Assembly: GCA_025642065.1 (NCBI GenBank)
Contig: JAODUP010000040.1
Location: forward strand, 1,624,501 to 1,688,500
Source of the DNA: Paralvinella palmiformis
Lineage: Eukaryota; Annelida; Polychaeta; Terebellida; Alvinellidae
Direction: 5' to 3'
DNA length: 64,000 nt
The notes beneath the pieces were generated by a model that worked only from the letters and a program-made list of their open reading frames with translations, did no database searches and had not been told where the DNA came from. Both the position numbers and the translations under genes were made by a program. The first letter of the stretch is position 1. Each line of letters begins with the position of its first letter. Of this stretch, positions 26,583 to 35,115 are shown in pieces.

Positions 26583-27944
26583 AGGTGTGTGCGCACGCGC
26601 GCGTTAATTAAATAGGTGTCGTAAAGGTCACTTGCTTCTAACCGGTTTGTTTTCCGTAACCATGATAACAAGTCACACCTGTCACAGCCTGTCCTGTCCT
26701 AGGCAGTAGGCTAAGACTGTCCTACGAGGTTTCTGTAATTTTGTCAGTGGTACACATGGCCTACGCCCAGTAGTATTGGGATGAAATAAAACTATTAAAT
26801 ATAATCATTATATTATAATCTATTACGTTTATTGTTATTATTTGTTGTTTTGGGCTCTAACTAAATAATTGATTAACTTACATCGTCAATAATATTTATC
26901 CCTGTGTTGTGCGTGTGTGTGACGTATTTATCAGGAGAATTTCTTCAATATAAGCATTGTGCTTCTGTTAGTCTCATTTCCATTCAACACCTAAACATCC
27001 TTTAAATCCTATACCTCTATAAATAAATAAATCGATATGCATTAAACTAAAATATACAAAATATATCTACACTTCCACACATCAAAACGTACGTAGAGAC
27101 ACACACACACGTCTGGGCTACCGATACAGTTTACATTCAGCATTAATTTGCTGTTGTTCAAAGGAAACCTATTAATCAGAACATATCCGCACCACAGATG
27201 CTGACCTCACCTTCGCTTTGGGTTCCAATAACAAATCCGTAACTCATGAAGCCTTGTTAATCCACACCCACTTAAAGGCGAACAGTATTGGAATATTGTG
27301 TTAGAAAATACAGTGATAGTTGGTCATTTCATGAGTGAGTGAGTGAGTGAGTGGGTGAGCGAGAGGGCGATCTTGCGTGGCCAAATGGACTGTTCCCTAT
27401 TAGAAAAGTTGTGACATGATCAAATGAAACATCCCATAGACATCGGGATTTGAACCCCAATCTGGATGTCTGCAGAACAGTACACTACCAACTGTGCAAT
27501 GGGTGTGCTAGCAGAGGGTCTTTAGCTAATTAGTTTAATTTAAATCAGATGGCAGCGGCATTCTTTGTGATCATTTACCATGAAGAGGAAAACCTCCCCC
27601 ATTGTTGTGAGTCAAGAAATTAATTTGTGAATTGGCCCGTAACGGAAAAACGTTTTGACACGTTTTTGTTCCGTCTCAAATCAGATACAATCCCATAACA
27701 TCTGAGTTTCTAATAATGTGTTATAACATCTGCCAATGTCCCTAAATGGGATAAAAAGCTAAACAATAGCAATGATTTTATTAGATATGATGCTGCTACA
27801 ACCAGATTGTTAGCAATAAATTATCTTACATACCAGTATGTTATAATTACAGGTACAGGTTCTGGAGTAGGGACTTATGTGTTAGATTTACTGAAAGATG
27901 AATATCCGGACGTGTACAGGTATGTTATTATTATATAGTGTATA

Positions 27945-27993
<49 letters not shown>

Positions 27994-28005
27994 TATGTGT
28001 GTGTG

Positions 28006-28058
<53 letters not shown>

Positions 28059-30385
28059 TCATTATTTTGTATTTTTCTCCTATAGGTTTGTTACAGCTGT
28101 ATATCCATCAGTAGATGATGATGTCATCACATCACCATATAACAGCGTACTGGCTATGAACCAACTGACAGAAAATGCTGACTGCGTCCTGCCTGTTGAA
28201 AACCAAGTATGATAGTTGTTTTGGTGTGTGTTTTTGTGCGTGCGCACATGCATGCATATGCTGGAATTGGCAAATCCATGATACATCCATGAAAACCTGT
28301 ATTTCAGTAGATAATCGAATAGTAGATTTTTTATTAGATTTGTTAATATAATTTTTTTTAAATCATGCATACACTAATACAGATAATCATCAGCACAACC
28401 CCAAGTTAATTAAACTGAGAATTATTTTACATCTGTGATGCTAAATATTACTTGTAATTAATTTACTTATCATTTCAATTACCCTTTTCATGTGTGATTT
28501 AATTTACCTGAATCTATTTCAGGCATTGGCAGACATTATTGCCAAGATTCACCAGGCATTGCCCATCGAGAAGACTGGTAAACGTACATACAGGACCAGT
28601 CTTAGTGGTAATCGAGTAAAGAAGGACAGTATTATCACAGCCAGCGAAGGTGGATTAACTAAGGGCAAAGATGAGAAGCCTTTCGACAGTATGAACAACA
28701 TTGTCGCTAATCTACTATTAAATATGACGAGGTGAGAATGTAGTTAGATAGACACTGTACTGTGCCTGCATCAGTCTGATTTAACCAGCGATTCAAAACT
28801 TTGACGTTGAATGTTAAGGGTCATGAGAATTTTTTTTTAATTTGGCGCAGGGGCCTTTACTGATGTGAAATCAAAAGGTATGGTGATACCAACTAAATTA
28901 GTGTTCTGTTTTGTATTATTTACTGTTAAATACCAAATTGTGCCATGGTTTTCGTCTGCTTGAATTGAATGTCGCACGTAGTCCCATTTTGGGTTTGACG
29001 TTATTAGAGTCAACCAAAGCCTACAGGGTCATGAGAATTTTTTTTTAATTTGGCGCAGGGGCCTTTACTGATGTGAAATCAAAAGGTATGGTGATACCAA
29101 CTAAATTAGTGTTCTGTTTTGTATTATTTACTGTTAAATACCAAATTGTGCCATGGTTTTCGTCTGCTTGAATTGAATGTCGCACGTAGTCCCATTTTGG
29201 GTTTGACGTTATTAGAGTCAACCAAAGCCTACAGAACTCTGACTTAATTCCTAAGCAATGATGTTGATTTTATTATGGAACATGTAAATAGATTCACCTG
29301 GGAAGAAAAGATGAGTGCAGGTCTAGAATTTTGAACCAGTAGAATTAACTCTTATTCATGTTATATTCCTGCTTTAAAAACATTATCCATAATTCTAAGG
29401 GTATCCTTCTCAACTGACCGCTATATTATCTGAATATGTTGATGTCTAACCAGAAAAATAATATAACAATAGCCATGTCGGCAACTGCAATTGTCGATCG
29501 TTTGTGGATTTTGAAGTTATTTCTTCATTAAATAGGTCTACACATAGTAATTACTAATATACAGTTTAAAAGATGGATAGTGAAACCATATATACCTGTA
29601 GACATGTCAATTAAATGTACGTCAGATGTGATATTTGTGTGAAATGTGCAAACTTTGTTGTAAACAGACTGGACAAAACAGCGTGGCCATTGTCAATGCC
29701 ATATTTAGTTTCACCAGTCCATCACACACTGTTACATATACAATTGAAGTAATTACTTACAACTTTGATTTTCGATTAAAAAAATAAATGCATTCATTTT
29801 GTTTCCAATTTCAGCAATTTATTCAGAATTTTCAGTGAATGTTACCTGAATCAACTATGATTTTCTCAAAAAACATTTGCATGAATAAAAGACTGGAACT
29901 TGAAATGATCAAGGCTGAGAGTGGTCTGACTACTGATCATTTTATAAACAAATGCTTTGTCAAAATAGAGGTTACAATGTCTAAAACATTCAGTGCAGAT
30001 ATGGTATATATTTAATAATATGGACCAATGTGACATTAAAAGAAACCAATTCTTTCTACTATACATCTCATAGAGTTATAAATGCATACGATATTCGACA
30101 ATAGACTTATTTTCAGTCTTCTGGAATCGTTGCTCAATGGTGAGGTAACACCAAGGATCCTGTTAATTCTCAAGATCCTTGTTGATGTTCCGACCCGTTT
30201 CGCAACCCTACACATTTTAAAATGGGATCTTCCTGTTTCGCAACTGCACAGCAAGCCTTGTGGTTGTAAGATGGGTGGTCCAATTCACAACTATTTGATT
30301 CAGCACACCATGGCCATGATCATAGTACATTTGATCGTGCTCCATTTTGTATAATATATATTTATTATCTTGGCATGAGTTTGTA

Positions 30386-30442
<57 letters not shown>

Positions 30443-32715
30443 ATGTATGTATATATAATATCCATGTATAAAGTCATTATCTTCAAATAATTAACATTTG
30501 TATGTGGTTTCAAAACGGAATAGGGCAGCTTCGAAACTGGACGGACCATTTTGGAACAGCCCTGGTTGTCAAAATGGTGTGTAACAGTAAAATGCTGACC
30601 AATTTGGAGCAGGCTTAACTCAAGTTGAAGATTTCATTTTCAAATGAAGTTATTATTTCTGCAAGATAATCTCAATAAATTATTATTATTACTTACTTAG
30701 ATTTTAGTATATAAGTGTGATGTTTACAGGAAAATGAGCTCAGAGTACAAAGCAACAATTTTGTTCATTTGTATCACTATCAGCTTGGGGAGTGGCAGGC
30801 CAATATGTGATATATTTATTGGTCATAGCGCACCAAGCTAGTGGAAATCTTACTGAAGTGTTGGAATTTTGCTTGTCAGGATCTGACAATCATGTCACAG
30901 AGGCACCCTACTGAATAAACAAGTAACCATTTCGAAATTTTACAAGTCACCATAATTTCTGTTGCAGAATATAAATGGAATAATAATTACAAAAGAAATT
31001 TATTTCAATTTTTATGACTGAGCTTTCCATACATGAAGCTTCTTCAGAACGAACTAAAAAGGTTTCCCATTACCTTTAAATATTTAAGCAGGAAATTATT
31101 ACAGGCTACGAGCTGTCTATTTCTGGTTATGTTTACAATTTAAGTTTTGTTCACATCGAGATAATGTGTGTGTGTGTATTGTGTGTGTGTGTGCTACCTA
31201 AGTAGCAGAATGAAATATCTTAATCATACAAACACATAAAAGATATATTTTTCGGTTTCAGTTTTTAACAAGCATCATTTTCCAGATATAGCTCACTGGT
31301 TGCTTTAAATTTTTTAAACTTTAAATCGTCTTGGATCAGTCCTGTCAATTAACATAAGAGATCACTTAGTGTAACAAAACAGGTCCACCATGGCTACATA
31401 TAATATAATATAATGTTGTGGTCGTCATGATCACTAAGTCTATAGTTCTTAATTGTACAAACATTTGCCAATATATACAGTTCAAATTGAATACGCAGAA
31501 CCATGGCTGTTACAGGTTTGTAACCAGTTAGTAACGTGATCAAAATGTTTCATTAAGTTAGTCAGATCTTTATGCCAGAATGTTTTACTATGTTTTATTA
31601 GAACTGTTTTACTTGTTCTTCTCTGCTGTTTATTTCTTCTTCCTGCAGAAATTGGTTTGTAACATATGTAGACTGAGAACCATAAAAACAGACACATCTC
31701 AGGAGTTGTTATATAGATACATCACGGAGATGACTACAGGCATTCGACAGTTTACTCCTCAGTATCTTGACTTTTATATGATGTCAGCTAGCCAAGCTGT
31801 TCAAACTATATGTAAAACAACAACTGAAACTACTAATTTGAGCAAAGTTTGATTTTTTTATAATGAACACAATTACTGAATAGCTTATTTGAATCTTTGT
31901 ACCTGTCAACTATGTGTCAGTCACTGTCAAAATTCAGTGTGCTAAGATGATAACTGAGCTAACTGGCCAATTGAGAAACTGATTTTGTGAAAAGTATTGT
32001 TGGATTGAACAGGTTGTACTTGATTAATAATAATATTTTCCCTTTAGATGTATTCTGATTTTCATTATGTGTATAAAGAATTTGAACTGTCACAATTCAG
32101 GATATTTGGTGGTCATTTAAAAAACAACTTTTGTTTGTTTAAACCTTTGCTGACATTGATTTTTCCCTCAGATTTTTATAAAGCATGGTTGATGAAATCA
32201 TGTGTACACATGTTTCAGGGTTTTTTTAAATCTATAACTGTTTGGTTTCTTTGGACTTTTTCCAGTGCCATTTCTTCATCTTATAGCCCATATCATTTTG
32301 TGAGGTGTAAGGTCTATAAGGTGATCATACATACTTTTTTGATTCAGAGATTTTATTTGTATTTTCAGTTCTGCAAGGTTTGAAGGTAGCCTTAATGTGG
32401 ATCTTAATGAAATAACAATGAACTTGGTACCATTTCCCAAACTGCACTATCTTGTAGCTAGCCAGACGCCATTGTATGCCCTGGCAGATATAAAGATACC
32501 ACCAAGAAGGTATATTGAATATTTATTAATAATTTGTGGGAAAAATAATTAATTCATTAAAGGAATTAAGATAAGTAAATAAATGTCGAAAATATGCGAG
32601 TACGATTTAGTAAAATATAATCAATCCTTTTGGGGCTTTTAAGATAATCGTCTATACTTCTTTTAAGAAACATTATTTTATGTATTTCTGATTATAAGAA
32701 TGAAGTTATTGTGTG

Positions 32716-32753
<38 letters not shown>

Positions 32754-34182
32754 GTAATTTAACCAAATCCTGGCCACTTTTTCAAACAGTTCCAAATAAC
32801 TCATTATTTAAGATAGCTAATTCAATTTTCCTCACCAAGAAAATGAAGTTAGCCTATACCTGGTGCAAGTGTTATTTACGTAGTTACATTCCTGATGATT
32901 GGTGGAAGGCCATTGATAAATGTGGTGTGTCACAGAGCCTTGTACAGTATGGTTTTCAAATGCTCTCTGACCCAACGTCATCTCCATCTAAAGACTGTGT
33001 TTTATCTATCTTTGGCAATATCCATAAAAACGTGAGGAACAGAATTAGTAATGCAAAGTTGGTGTTTCTATATCAAGCCCTAAGAGATGTTGATGAACTT
33101 GACTACTGAATACAGCCAATATTGTGATGAGCATAATGTGACAATAATGTGTCTTTGGTATGATTTTTTGTCATGTCAAAAGGGTTTTGATAAGCCTTTC
33201 AGAGTTTTAGATGTTGAAAGGGTATTTTATATGGGTTTTTGATGCTGTCCTATCAAAAACAGGTGTTGTGACTGTCGAAAAACCAATCCTGATTCATTGT
33301 TCAGTGTATTAACTATGTTTTCTAAACATGTTTTAGATTAGATCAGATGTTTTCTGATGCCTTCTCACAAGAACATCAACTAATTAAAGCTGACCCCAAA
33401 CACAATATGTACTTGGCTTGTGCCTTAATGGTTAGAGGTAACGTCCAAGTTTCTGACATCCGAAGAAATATTGACAGGTAAACTTCATAGGATATACAGT
33501 AAAATAGTTCAATAATTCTACACATGCACACACACACACACCATAAATTTAAAAATACTGAGCATCACATATAATTTTGCACTAATTTCCATTCAGACTG
33601 CGTCCATCCTTGAAGTTCATTCCTTGGAACCAGGAGGGCTGGAAGACTGGACTGTGTGGGGTGCCACCTGTTGGACATCCTTATTCACTGCTGACACTAG
33701 CTAATAATACGTGCATTACAAATAACTTCACCGAATTAAAAGGACGATTCATGAAATTGTACAAACGAAAGGTACCCCCATTTAATATTAGTTACAGTAT
33801 ATCAGAGAGTAATGAAAGTAATGTTTAAAAATTGAGCAATGAATGCAGCATTTAGTCCTCCTTTATAATGTCTGTTTGATTTAGTAATTCATCTGTCTGG
33901 TTCAGATAGGTTTTTAGTCTGTCATAACGATGTTGTCCTAAAAGGTATTTTATGCTTATTAGTATGCATGTATGCTATTATGCGCTTTTTGCATATGATA
34001 ATTAACATAATTTATGTAATGTTTGCCAGGCTCACCTGCATCATTACACACAGATTGATGGCATGGAGGTAGGGGACTTCGAGCAGAGCATCGAGTCAAT
34101 GAGTTATCTGATTACGGAATACGGCTCACTCGGTAAACAGGCAGCTATACCTAACATGCCCAGATTACAGGTAGTCACATGA
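6826..34182 (+). CDS. TUBE1: Epsilon-tubulin (12 coding exons, 485 aa)
   Basis: Coding exons: 6826-6850, 6985-7058, 7257-7370, 7794-7909, 8171-8292, 27853-27919, 28086-28206, 28523-28731, 32369-32509, 33337-33477, 33597-33771, 34030-34182. All introns are GT-AG, and the joined frame is open for 486 codons including TGA. The product starts [20 protein letters not shown] and carries the tubulin glycine loop (HSMGGGTGSG) split by intron 5, the epsilon-specific [10 protein letters not shown] and ISP-like [16 protein letters not shown] segments, and a C-terminus beginning [17 protein letters not shown]. Length is close to the vertebrate protein (about 475 aa). Epsilon-tubulin is needed for triplet microtubules and stability of centrioles and basal bodies. 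Intron 5 (8293-27852) is 19,560 bp and contains two antisense genes; other introns are 119-3637 bp. The last codons (QVVT) read through a possible GT, so the extreme C-terminus is the least certain part. Confidence 0.95.
7408..7468. repeat. 15-bp perfect inverted repeat (stem-loop) in TUBE1 intron 3
   Basis: Arms TCAAGAGGACCTATC (7408-7422) and GATAGGTCCTCTTGA (7454-7468) are exact reverse complements with a 31-nt loop. The stem does not extend clearly into flanking bases, so it is short for a microRNA precursor. Confidence 0.8.
8293..9202. other. TUBE1 intron 5, first part: nothing recognised
   Basis: AT-rich intronic DNA. 'aagccgacc' words occur at 8468 and again near 9526, which may be remnants of a transposon end, but they are in the same orientation and I could not define an element. 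Confidence 0.4.
9203..9440. repeat. Inverted-repeat element bounded by GACCTAGGTC
   Basis: A 10-bp palindrome GACCTAGGTC sits at both ends (9203-9212 and 9431-9440). Inside, the left part has repeated 'cggacataaccccctg'-like units (about 9225-9297) and the right part has their reverse complements (about 9350-9425), separated by an AT-rich middle. The whole can fold back on itself. It looks like a small foldback or MITE-type insertion; the family is unknown to me. Confidence 0.65.
9441..10630. other. TUBE1 intron 5: no gene recognised
   Basis: Contains an 88-codon frame (9554-9820) without recognisable similarity. Around 9990-10110 short words of the type 'catctggnatgatgt(g/a)tacat' recur three or four times, suggesting a decayed short tandem repeat. 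Confidence 0.35.
10640..12730 (+). mobile_element. L2-like non-LTR retrotransposon, 5'-truncated and broken
   Basis: The longest open part (10893-11588) encodes the linker and fingers/palm of an L2/CR1-type reverse transcriptase: RFNNFF near the start, NNYRPVSNL, and [12 protein letters not shown] frameshift follows at about 11586, then the palm continues in other frames with YADD at 11803-11814 ([10 protein letters not shown]), the thumb, and C-terminal text such as [12 protein letters not shown] and [12 protein letters not shown] (12084-12317). Several further stops and shifts occur, so the copy is dead. The 3' end (12600-12725) finishes in an ATT-type tail (ttattattattattg). The same 3' end is found on the minus strand at 36790, 47401 and 55545, so this is the local reference copy for that family. 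No target-site duplication was identified. Confidence 0.88.
13410..13415 (-). terminator. Candidate poly(A) signal for the RING-NHL gene
   Basis: AATAAA on the minus strand about 540 bp beyond the stop codon of the gene ending at 13954. Downstream elements were not evaluated. Confidence 0.3.
13629..13853. repeat. Diverged tandem duplication (period about 109 bp)
   Basis: Copy 1 (13629-13737) and copy 2 (13738-13853) share 'tagttaactg', 'aaaataccag', 'aatataacaaaca' and 'acaacttnttgctaaa'. They differ by many substitutions and small indels. The pair lies in the probable 3' UTR of the RING-NHL gene. Confidence 0.75.
13954..15414 (-). CDS. RING-finger/NHL-repeat protein (TRIM-NHL-like, no B-box), 486 aa
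   Basis: One uninterrupted coding exon. Residues 18-62 form a C3HC4 RING: C18, C21, C33, H35, C38, C41, C59, C62. Residues about 65-200 are a low-similarity linker with no B-box zinc ligands. From about residue 215 to the end the protein has NHL-type beta-propeller blades, seen as repeated G..F..P.G.A(V)......V.D..N..V..F patterns (for example [20 protein letters not shown]). RING-NHL proteins are usually E3 ubiquitin ligases in which the NHL propeller binds substrate or RNA; that role is inferred. I chose the Met at 15414 because the longer frame (to 15465) begins inside sequence that contains a good acceptor (atttag|gt, about 15437), so a non-coding 5' exon probably lies upstream. The gene is antisense inside TUBE1 intron 5. 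A family assignment to TRIM2/3/32/71 cannot be made by eye. Confidence 0.88.
   Translation of the reverse strand: MNTESRILSQIKQDHLTCHICHGPYMEPKALPCLHTFCTQCLQDFIFSRRYEAGDEFPCPVCRISVTLTKHSVDAFPDNHLVITLMDTVGGELDHNGLSMLVQQNTHLYPSLTSLLDKNTDVQNPQQVHWDEQYVGVAVKNHATPRYNSPVIHNPTITKRNQEIQPRNSERYHTPTALGPPESRIPLQRKLILSNDQYPIQKETNRHGALLGFGQHGKGLADFEQPVGLAVSPDGYIIVGDQRDSRVFMFECNGNLRTVFTCQGHIQDLATNHLGLIYVANTQARKSMVVCYNNRGHTVATFGNFFTYEKPHGIALMSDNHMVITSLETHLVYVLNEYGKMTHKFIGKGKDGKRLNYPYHVTVTKKDKIIVSDYGNDCVKVFDKCGKFKLQFGKSGSKPGQFSGPRGICVDKDNNILVADSRNHRVQAFTSHGQLIRIVMQMTSYDVGAAGCPMNIAMMPDNKLVVLLTSASYSQIRVYPYIIGTR
15415..15889. other. Probable 5' flank of the RING-NHL gene
   Basis: AT-rich. The acceptor at about 15437 (minus strand) implies an intron here. 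No first exon or promoter could be identified. Confidence 0.35.
15890..16460. mobile_element. TTAA-type non-autonomous element, copy 1
   Basis: The right end (gtgaactgtccctttaa, ending 16460) matches the terminal repeat of the element at 55907-56529, and the inner bases 16320-16450 (tcgattaatcancactttgaact..gattatttaatatgtgg) match 56394-56515 closely. The left end is diverged, so the start is approximate. Confidence 0.65.
16461..16979. other. TUBE1 intron 5: nothing recognised
   Basis: An 83-codon minus frame (16543-16794) has no recognisable similarity. Confidence 0.35.
16980..17870. repeat. AATTCC-rich element, fullest copy
   Basis: Bounded by inverted sequence: 'agacatggggtcaattcc' on the left (16982) and its near reverse complement 'ggaattgaccccatcccatgtct' on the right (17837-17860). 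The inside has arrays of AATTCCAATTCC, the words 'agaaatatttctgaattaaa' and 'aaattaatttgtggatt', two 'gtggtggtgtcac...catatctgatatatat' blocks, and 'atattggtaacaccacatgtaagtgtta'. The same blocks recur at 20270, 43990, 48365 and 60005. It is a dispersed repeat family of the MITE kind. Confidence 0.75.
17455..17605 (+). pseudogene. Tyrosine-recombinase (Crypton/DIRS-type) C-terminal relic
   Basis: The frame reads [24 protein letters not shown] and then [10 protein letters not shown], ending at TGA 17603-17605. This is the end of a tyrosine-recombinase catalytic domain: HSFRR is the H-x-x-R box, and GEMIKL matches the usual GELIKL that precedes the W-x-S-x-x-x-x-x-Y segment. The catalytic Tyr segment is absent because the frame stops before it. 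It lies between two copies of the 'gtggtggtgtcac...catatctgatat' block of the surrounding AATTCC element. Crypton or DIRS-like origin is inferred; mollusc genomes carry many such recombinase genes. Confidence 0.65.
17871..20269. other. TUBE1 intron 5: no gene recognised
   Basis: AT-rich. Short frames at 18479-18709 and 18824-19048 resemble nothing known. Bases 19420-19560 repeat 'agtcta/ctaaact' words (tagtctagtctaactaaactaaacta), a small simple repeat. No exon with splice sites was identified. Confidence 0.4.
20270..20510. repeat. AATTCC-family element, partial reverse copy
   Basis: Bases 20285-20400 are the reverse complement of the block at 17085-17250 (aggcatgc, ctatatag, aggaaatt, aatttgtggatt). 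It carries the family's internal hairpin: CCTACTTGGAATA and TATTCCAAGTAGG around 20428-20470. The AATTCC ends are missing. Confidence 0.65.
20740..21170 (-). pseudogene. Non-LTR reverse transcriptase fragment, heavily decayed
   Basis: On the minus strand, in shifting frames, text such as [28 protein letters not shown] and [11 protein letters not shown] can be read. This is the usual order in the post-palm region of non-LTR reverse transcriptases (KT..MVFN......YKYLG...). Many stops and frameshifts. The clade cannot be named. Confidence 0.45.
21171..21889. other. TUBE1 intron 5: nothing recognised
   Basis: A 91-codon plus frame at 21405-21680 and its antisense have no recognisable similarity. 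Confidence 0.35.
21890..22260 (+). pseudogene. hAT-like transposase C-terminal relic
   Basis: From 21992 a frame reads [20 protein letters not shown] followed by [20 protein letters not shown] and [10 protein letters not shown] before a stop near 22142. The ERxFSxxxKxxTxxRxSLG...LCxLL..K pattern is the dimerisation region at the C-terminus of hAT-type transposases, as I remember it. Translation continues past the stop with C-F/Y-residues typical of the family tail. The start of the transposase is absent. Confidence 0.55.
22261..23258. other. 3' flank of the RING/B-box/NHL gene
   Basis: Probable 3' UTR and flank. A minus-strand AATAAA (TTTATT on the plus strand, about 22819-22824) is a candidate poly(A) signal. 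A short ATA/ATAA repeat sits at 22669-22688. The 109-codon plus frame 22940-23269 has no known similarity. Confidence 0.4.
23259..25585 (-). CDS. RING/B-box/NHL-repeat protein (TRIM-NHL), two exons, 542 aa
   Basis: Exon 1 is 25585-25352, ending at donor AAG|gtaagc; exon 2 is 24653-23259, starting after acceptor gaacag. The intron is 698 bp, phase 0. Residues 16-63 are a C3HC4 RING (C16, C19, C31, H33, C36, C39, C60, C63). The splice joins NLK to [10 protein letters not shown], the usual linker of TRIM proteins. Residues 98-138 are a B-box zinc finger (CDLC, C..C, C..C, H138). NHL blades run from about residue 165 to 470, clearest in [20 protein letters not shown] and [21 protein letters not shown] Ser/Pro-rich tail of about 80 residues follows. 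No long coiled coil is evident between B-box and NHL. Probable E3 ubiquitin ligase. Without the splice, exon 2 would lack a good start (its frame begins at a TTG). It is antisense in TUBE1 intron 5 and paralogous in layout to the gene at 13954-15414. Confidence 0.9.
25586..27299. other. 5' flank of RING/B-box/NHL gene; intronic simple repeats
   Basis: Likely holds the promoter of the antisense gene. It has a (TG)n run at 25755-25779 and a CA-AT-TG palindromic tract near 26531-26600. No further coding sequence was recognised. Confidence 0.4.
26531..26603. repeat. Palindromic CA/AT/TG tract with Z-DNA-like end
   Basis: Runs CACACACATACACACACA, then AT repeats, then GTGTGTGTGTGTAGGTGTGTG, then GCGCACGCGCGCG. 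The CA and TG arms are reverse complements around an AT centre, so the tract can form a long hairpin or cruciform, and its alternating purine-pyrimidine content favours Z-DNA. Confidence 0.8.
27300..27515 (-). mobile_element. tRNA-derived SINE (minus strand)
   Basis: On the minus strand there is an A-box-like TGCACAGTTGGTAGTG (about 27485-27500) followed by a B-box-like GGGGTTCAAATCCCGATG (about 27441-27458), in tRNA spacing. The body continues to a TGAG tetranucleotide run (27330-27353) that could mark the 3' tail. The arms do not pair well enough for a functional tRNA. Confidence 0.6.
27951..28050. repeat. AT/TG microsatellite beside TUBE1 exon 7
   Basis: (AT)n, (TG)n, then a second (AT)n tract and GAGAGA, ending about 35 bp before the exon at 28086. 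Confidence 0.9.
28818..29233. repeat. 208-bp perfect tandem duplication in TUBE1 intron 8
   Basis: Copy 1 is 28818-29025 and copy 2 is 29026-29233. Both start GGGTCATGAGAATTT (with the first bases at the junction) and end CAACCAAAGCCTACAG. I see no difference between the copies. The unit has no recognisable coding content. Confidence 0.9.
29234..32368. other. TUBE1 intron 8: no gene recognised
   Basis: Includes an (AT)n-(GT)n microsatellite at 30391-30450 and TG runs near 31165-31192. Frames at 30082-30354 and 31580-31852 show no recognisable similarity and lack codon conservation that I can judge. Confidence 0.45.
32718..32751. repeat. (AT)n microsatellite in TUBE1 intron 9
   Basis: AT dinucleotide run immediately before the unassigned ORF at 32752-33109. 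Confidence 0.9.
32752..33109 (+). other. Unassigned ORF inside TUBE1 intron 9
   Basis: About 118 codons open to a TGA, starting [14 protein letters not shown] after the AT run, with a protein-like composition ([20 protein letters not shown], then a Ser/Pro stretch, then a charged end). No start codon outside the microsatellite frame and no splice link to TUBE1. I do not recognise it. It could be the C-terminal end of a mobile-element protein inserted in the intron. Confidence 0.3.
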
Positions 34183-34457
34183 TGGTCATGTGAAACCAGA
34201 TGTTCTCTTGTTACAATTATGCAATAACAATGATGTTCACGTAATGCTCAACGTGTTACTTTTCTCTGGGATATAAACTACTGTGATGAATGTTCCATAT
34301 CTTGAAGACTTTTTGGGGTTATTATCACGACCATGTTTTTGCTTAAAACCTGGCCACATTTGAAGAGGCTACAATTGTTCAACAGCAATAACACTGTTAT
34401 CTTTCGGTCTCTCTTACCAAGTAGAATAACTTAATGAAATATAGTGAAACTTCTGGC

Positions 34458-34820
34458 AATAAAAAGGTCAGATTAAGTGAATGACCCACATAAGCAAAAG
34501 GAGCCAATCACTCAGTCAGAGCAGTAATTAATCCATATCAGGTAAACTGAAATGGCTTAATGCGGTTAAGTTTTTGGCTGGAATTATCTCTACATTTGTG
34601 TCTGTAATTAAGTAATTAGAGAACTTAGTATTTACGTAGTTCATGCACAGTATCTGAGAGAAAATATTTTTGATTATGTGACTTTGTTGTGAACTGTGAT
34701 AAATTATTTCTTTGTAAGTAAAACACAGTTAATTTACTTACTGTTTTCATAGTTTTGTTGTATGATATTTATATGTTCATTGTGGTGTGTTCATGAAGTT
34801 TTATTAATTACTACAATAAA
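34458..34820 (+). terminator. Candidate TUBE1 poly(A) signals
   Basis: AATAAA occurs at 34458-34463 and 34815-34820, 276 and 633 bp after the stop. The second is followed by a T-rich then TG-rich stretch, a good downstream context. Confidence 0.5.
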
Positions 34821-34964
34821 CTTATTTTTTTATTTGTGTGTGTGTGCGTGCACACTCTCAACTTCTGCAGCAAACTGAAATATTATTGTGTGTGTGTTCA
34901 AAAAGCCAACATCATATACCAAGTGAGAATGTTATGAAAGTATGATACAAGTTATGTTCACTTT

Positions 34965-35115
34965 TGAAGGTACCAAAAAGCCATACACCAATCTACAGAG
35001 AAAGCTTCCAAGGATCAGCACCCAGGCTGTGGAATAAGTTGACTAAACTTTTTAAACTTGCAGCAAGGAAAGACCCGTTTTATAAGATTCTTAAAAAAAC
35101 ACTTTTTTAAATTAA
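34965..35115 (+). pseudogene. Non-LTR retrotransposon 3' coding end
   Basis: The frame VPKSHTPIYRESFQGSAPRL followed by WNKLTKLFKLAARKDPFYKI and LKKTLF-stop matches the ending of L2/CR1-type reverse-transcriptase proteins (...F...APRLWN.LP.......SFKK.LKTYLF). Only the last 45 or so codons remain. Confidence 0.55.

Noticed and set aside
30217..30549. 110-codon minus ORF
   Set aside because: Passes through an AT/GT microsatellite (Tyr-Ile run) and has no similarity on either side.
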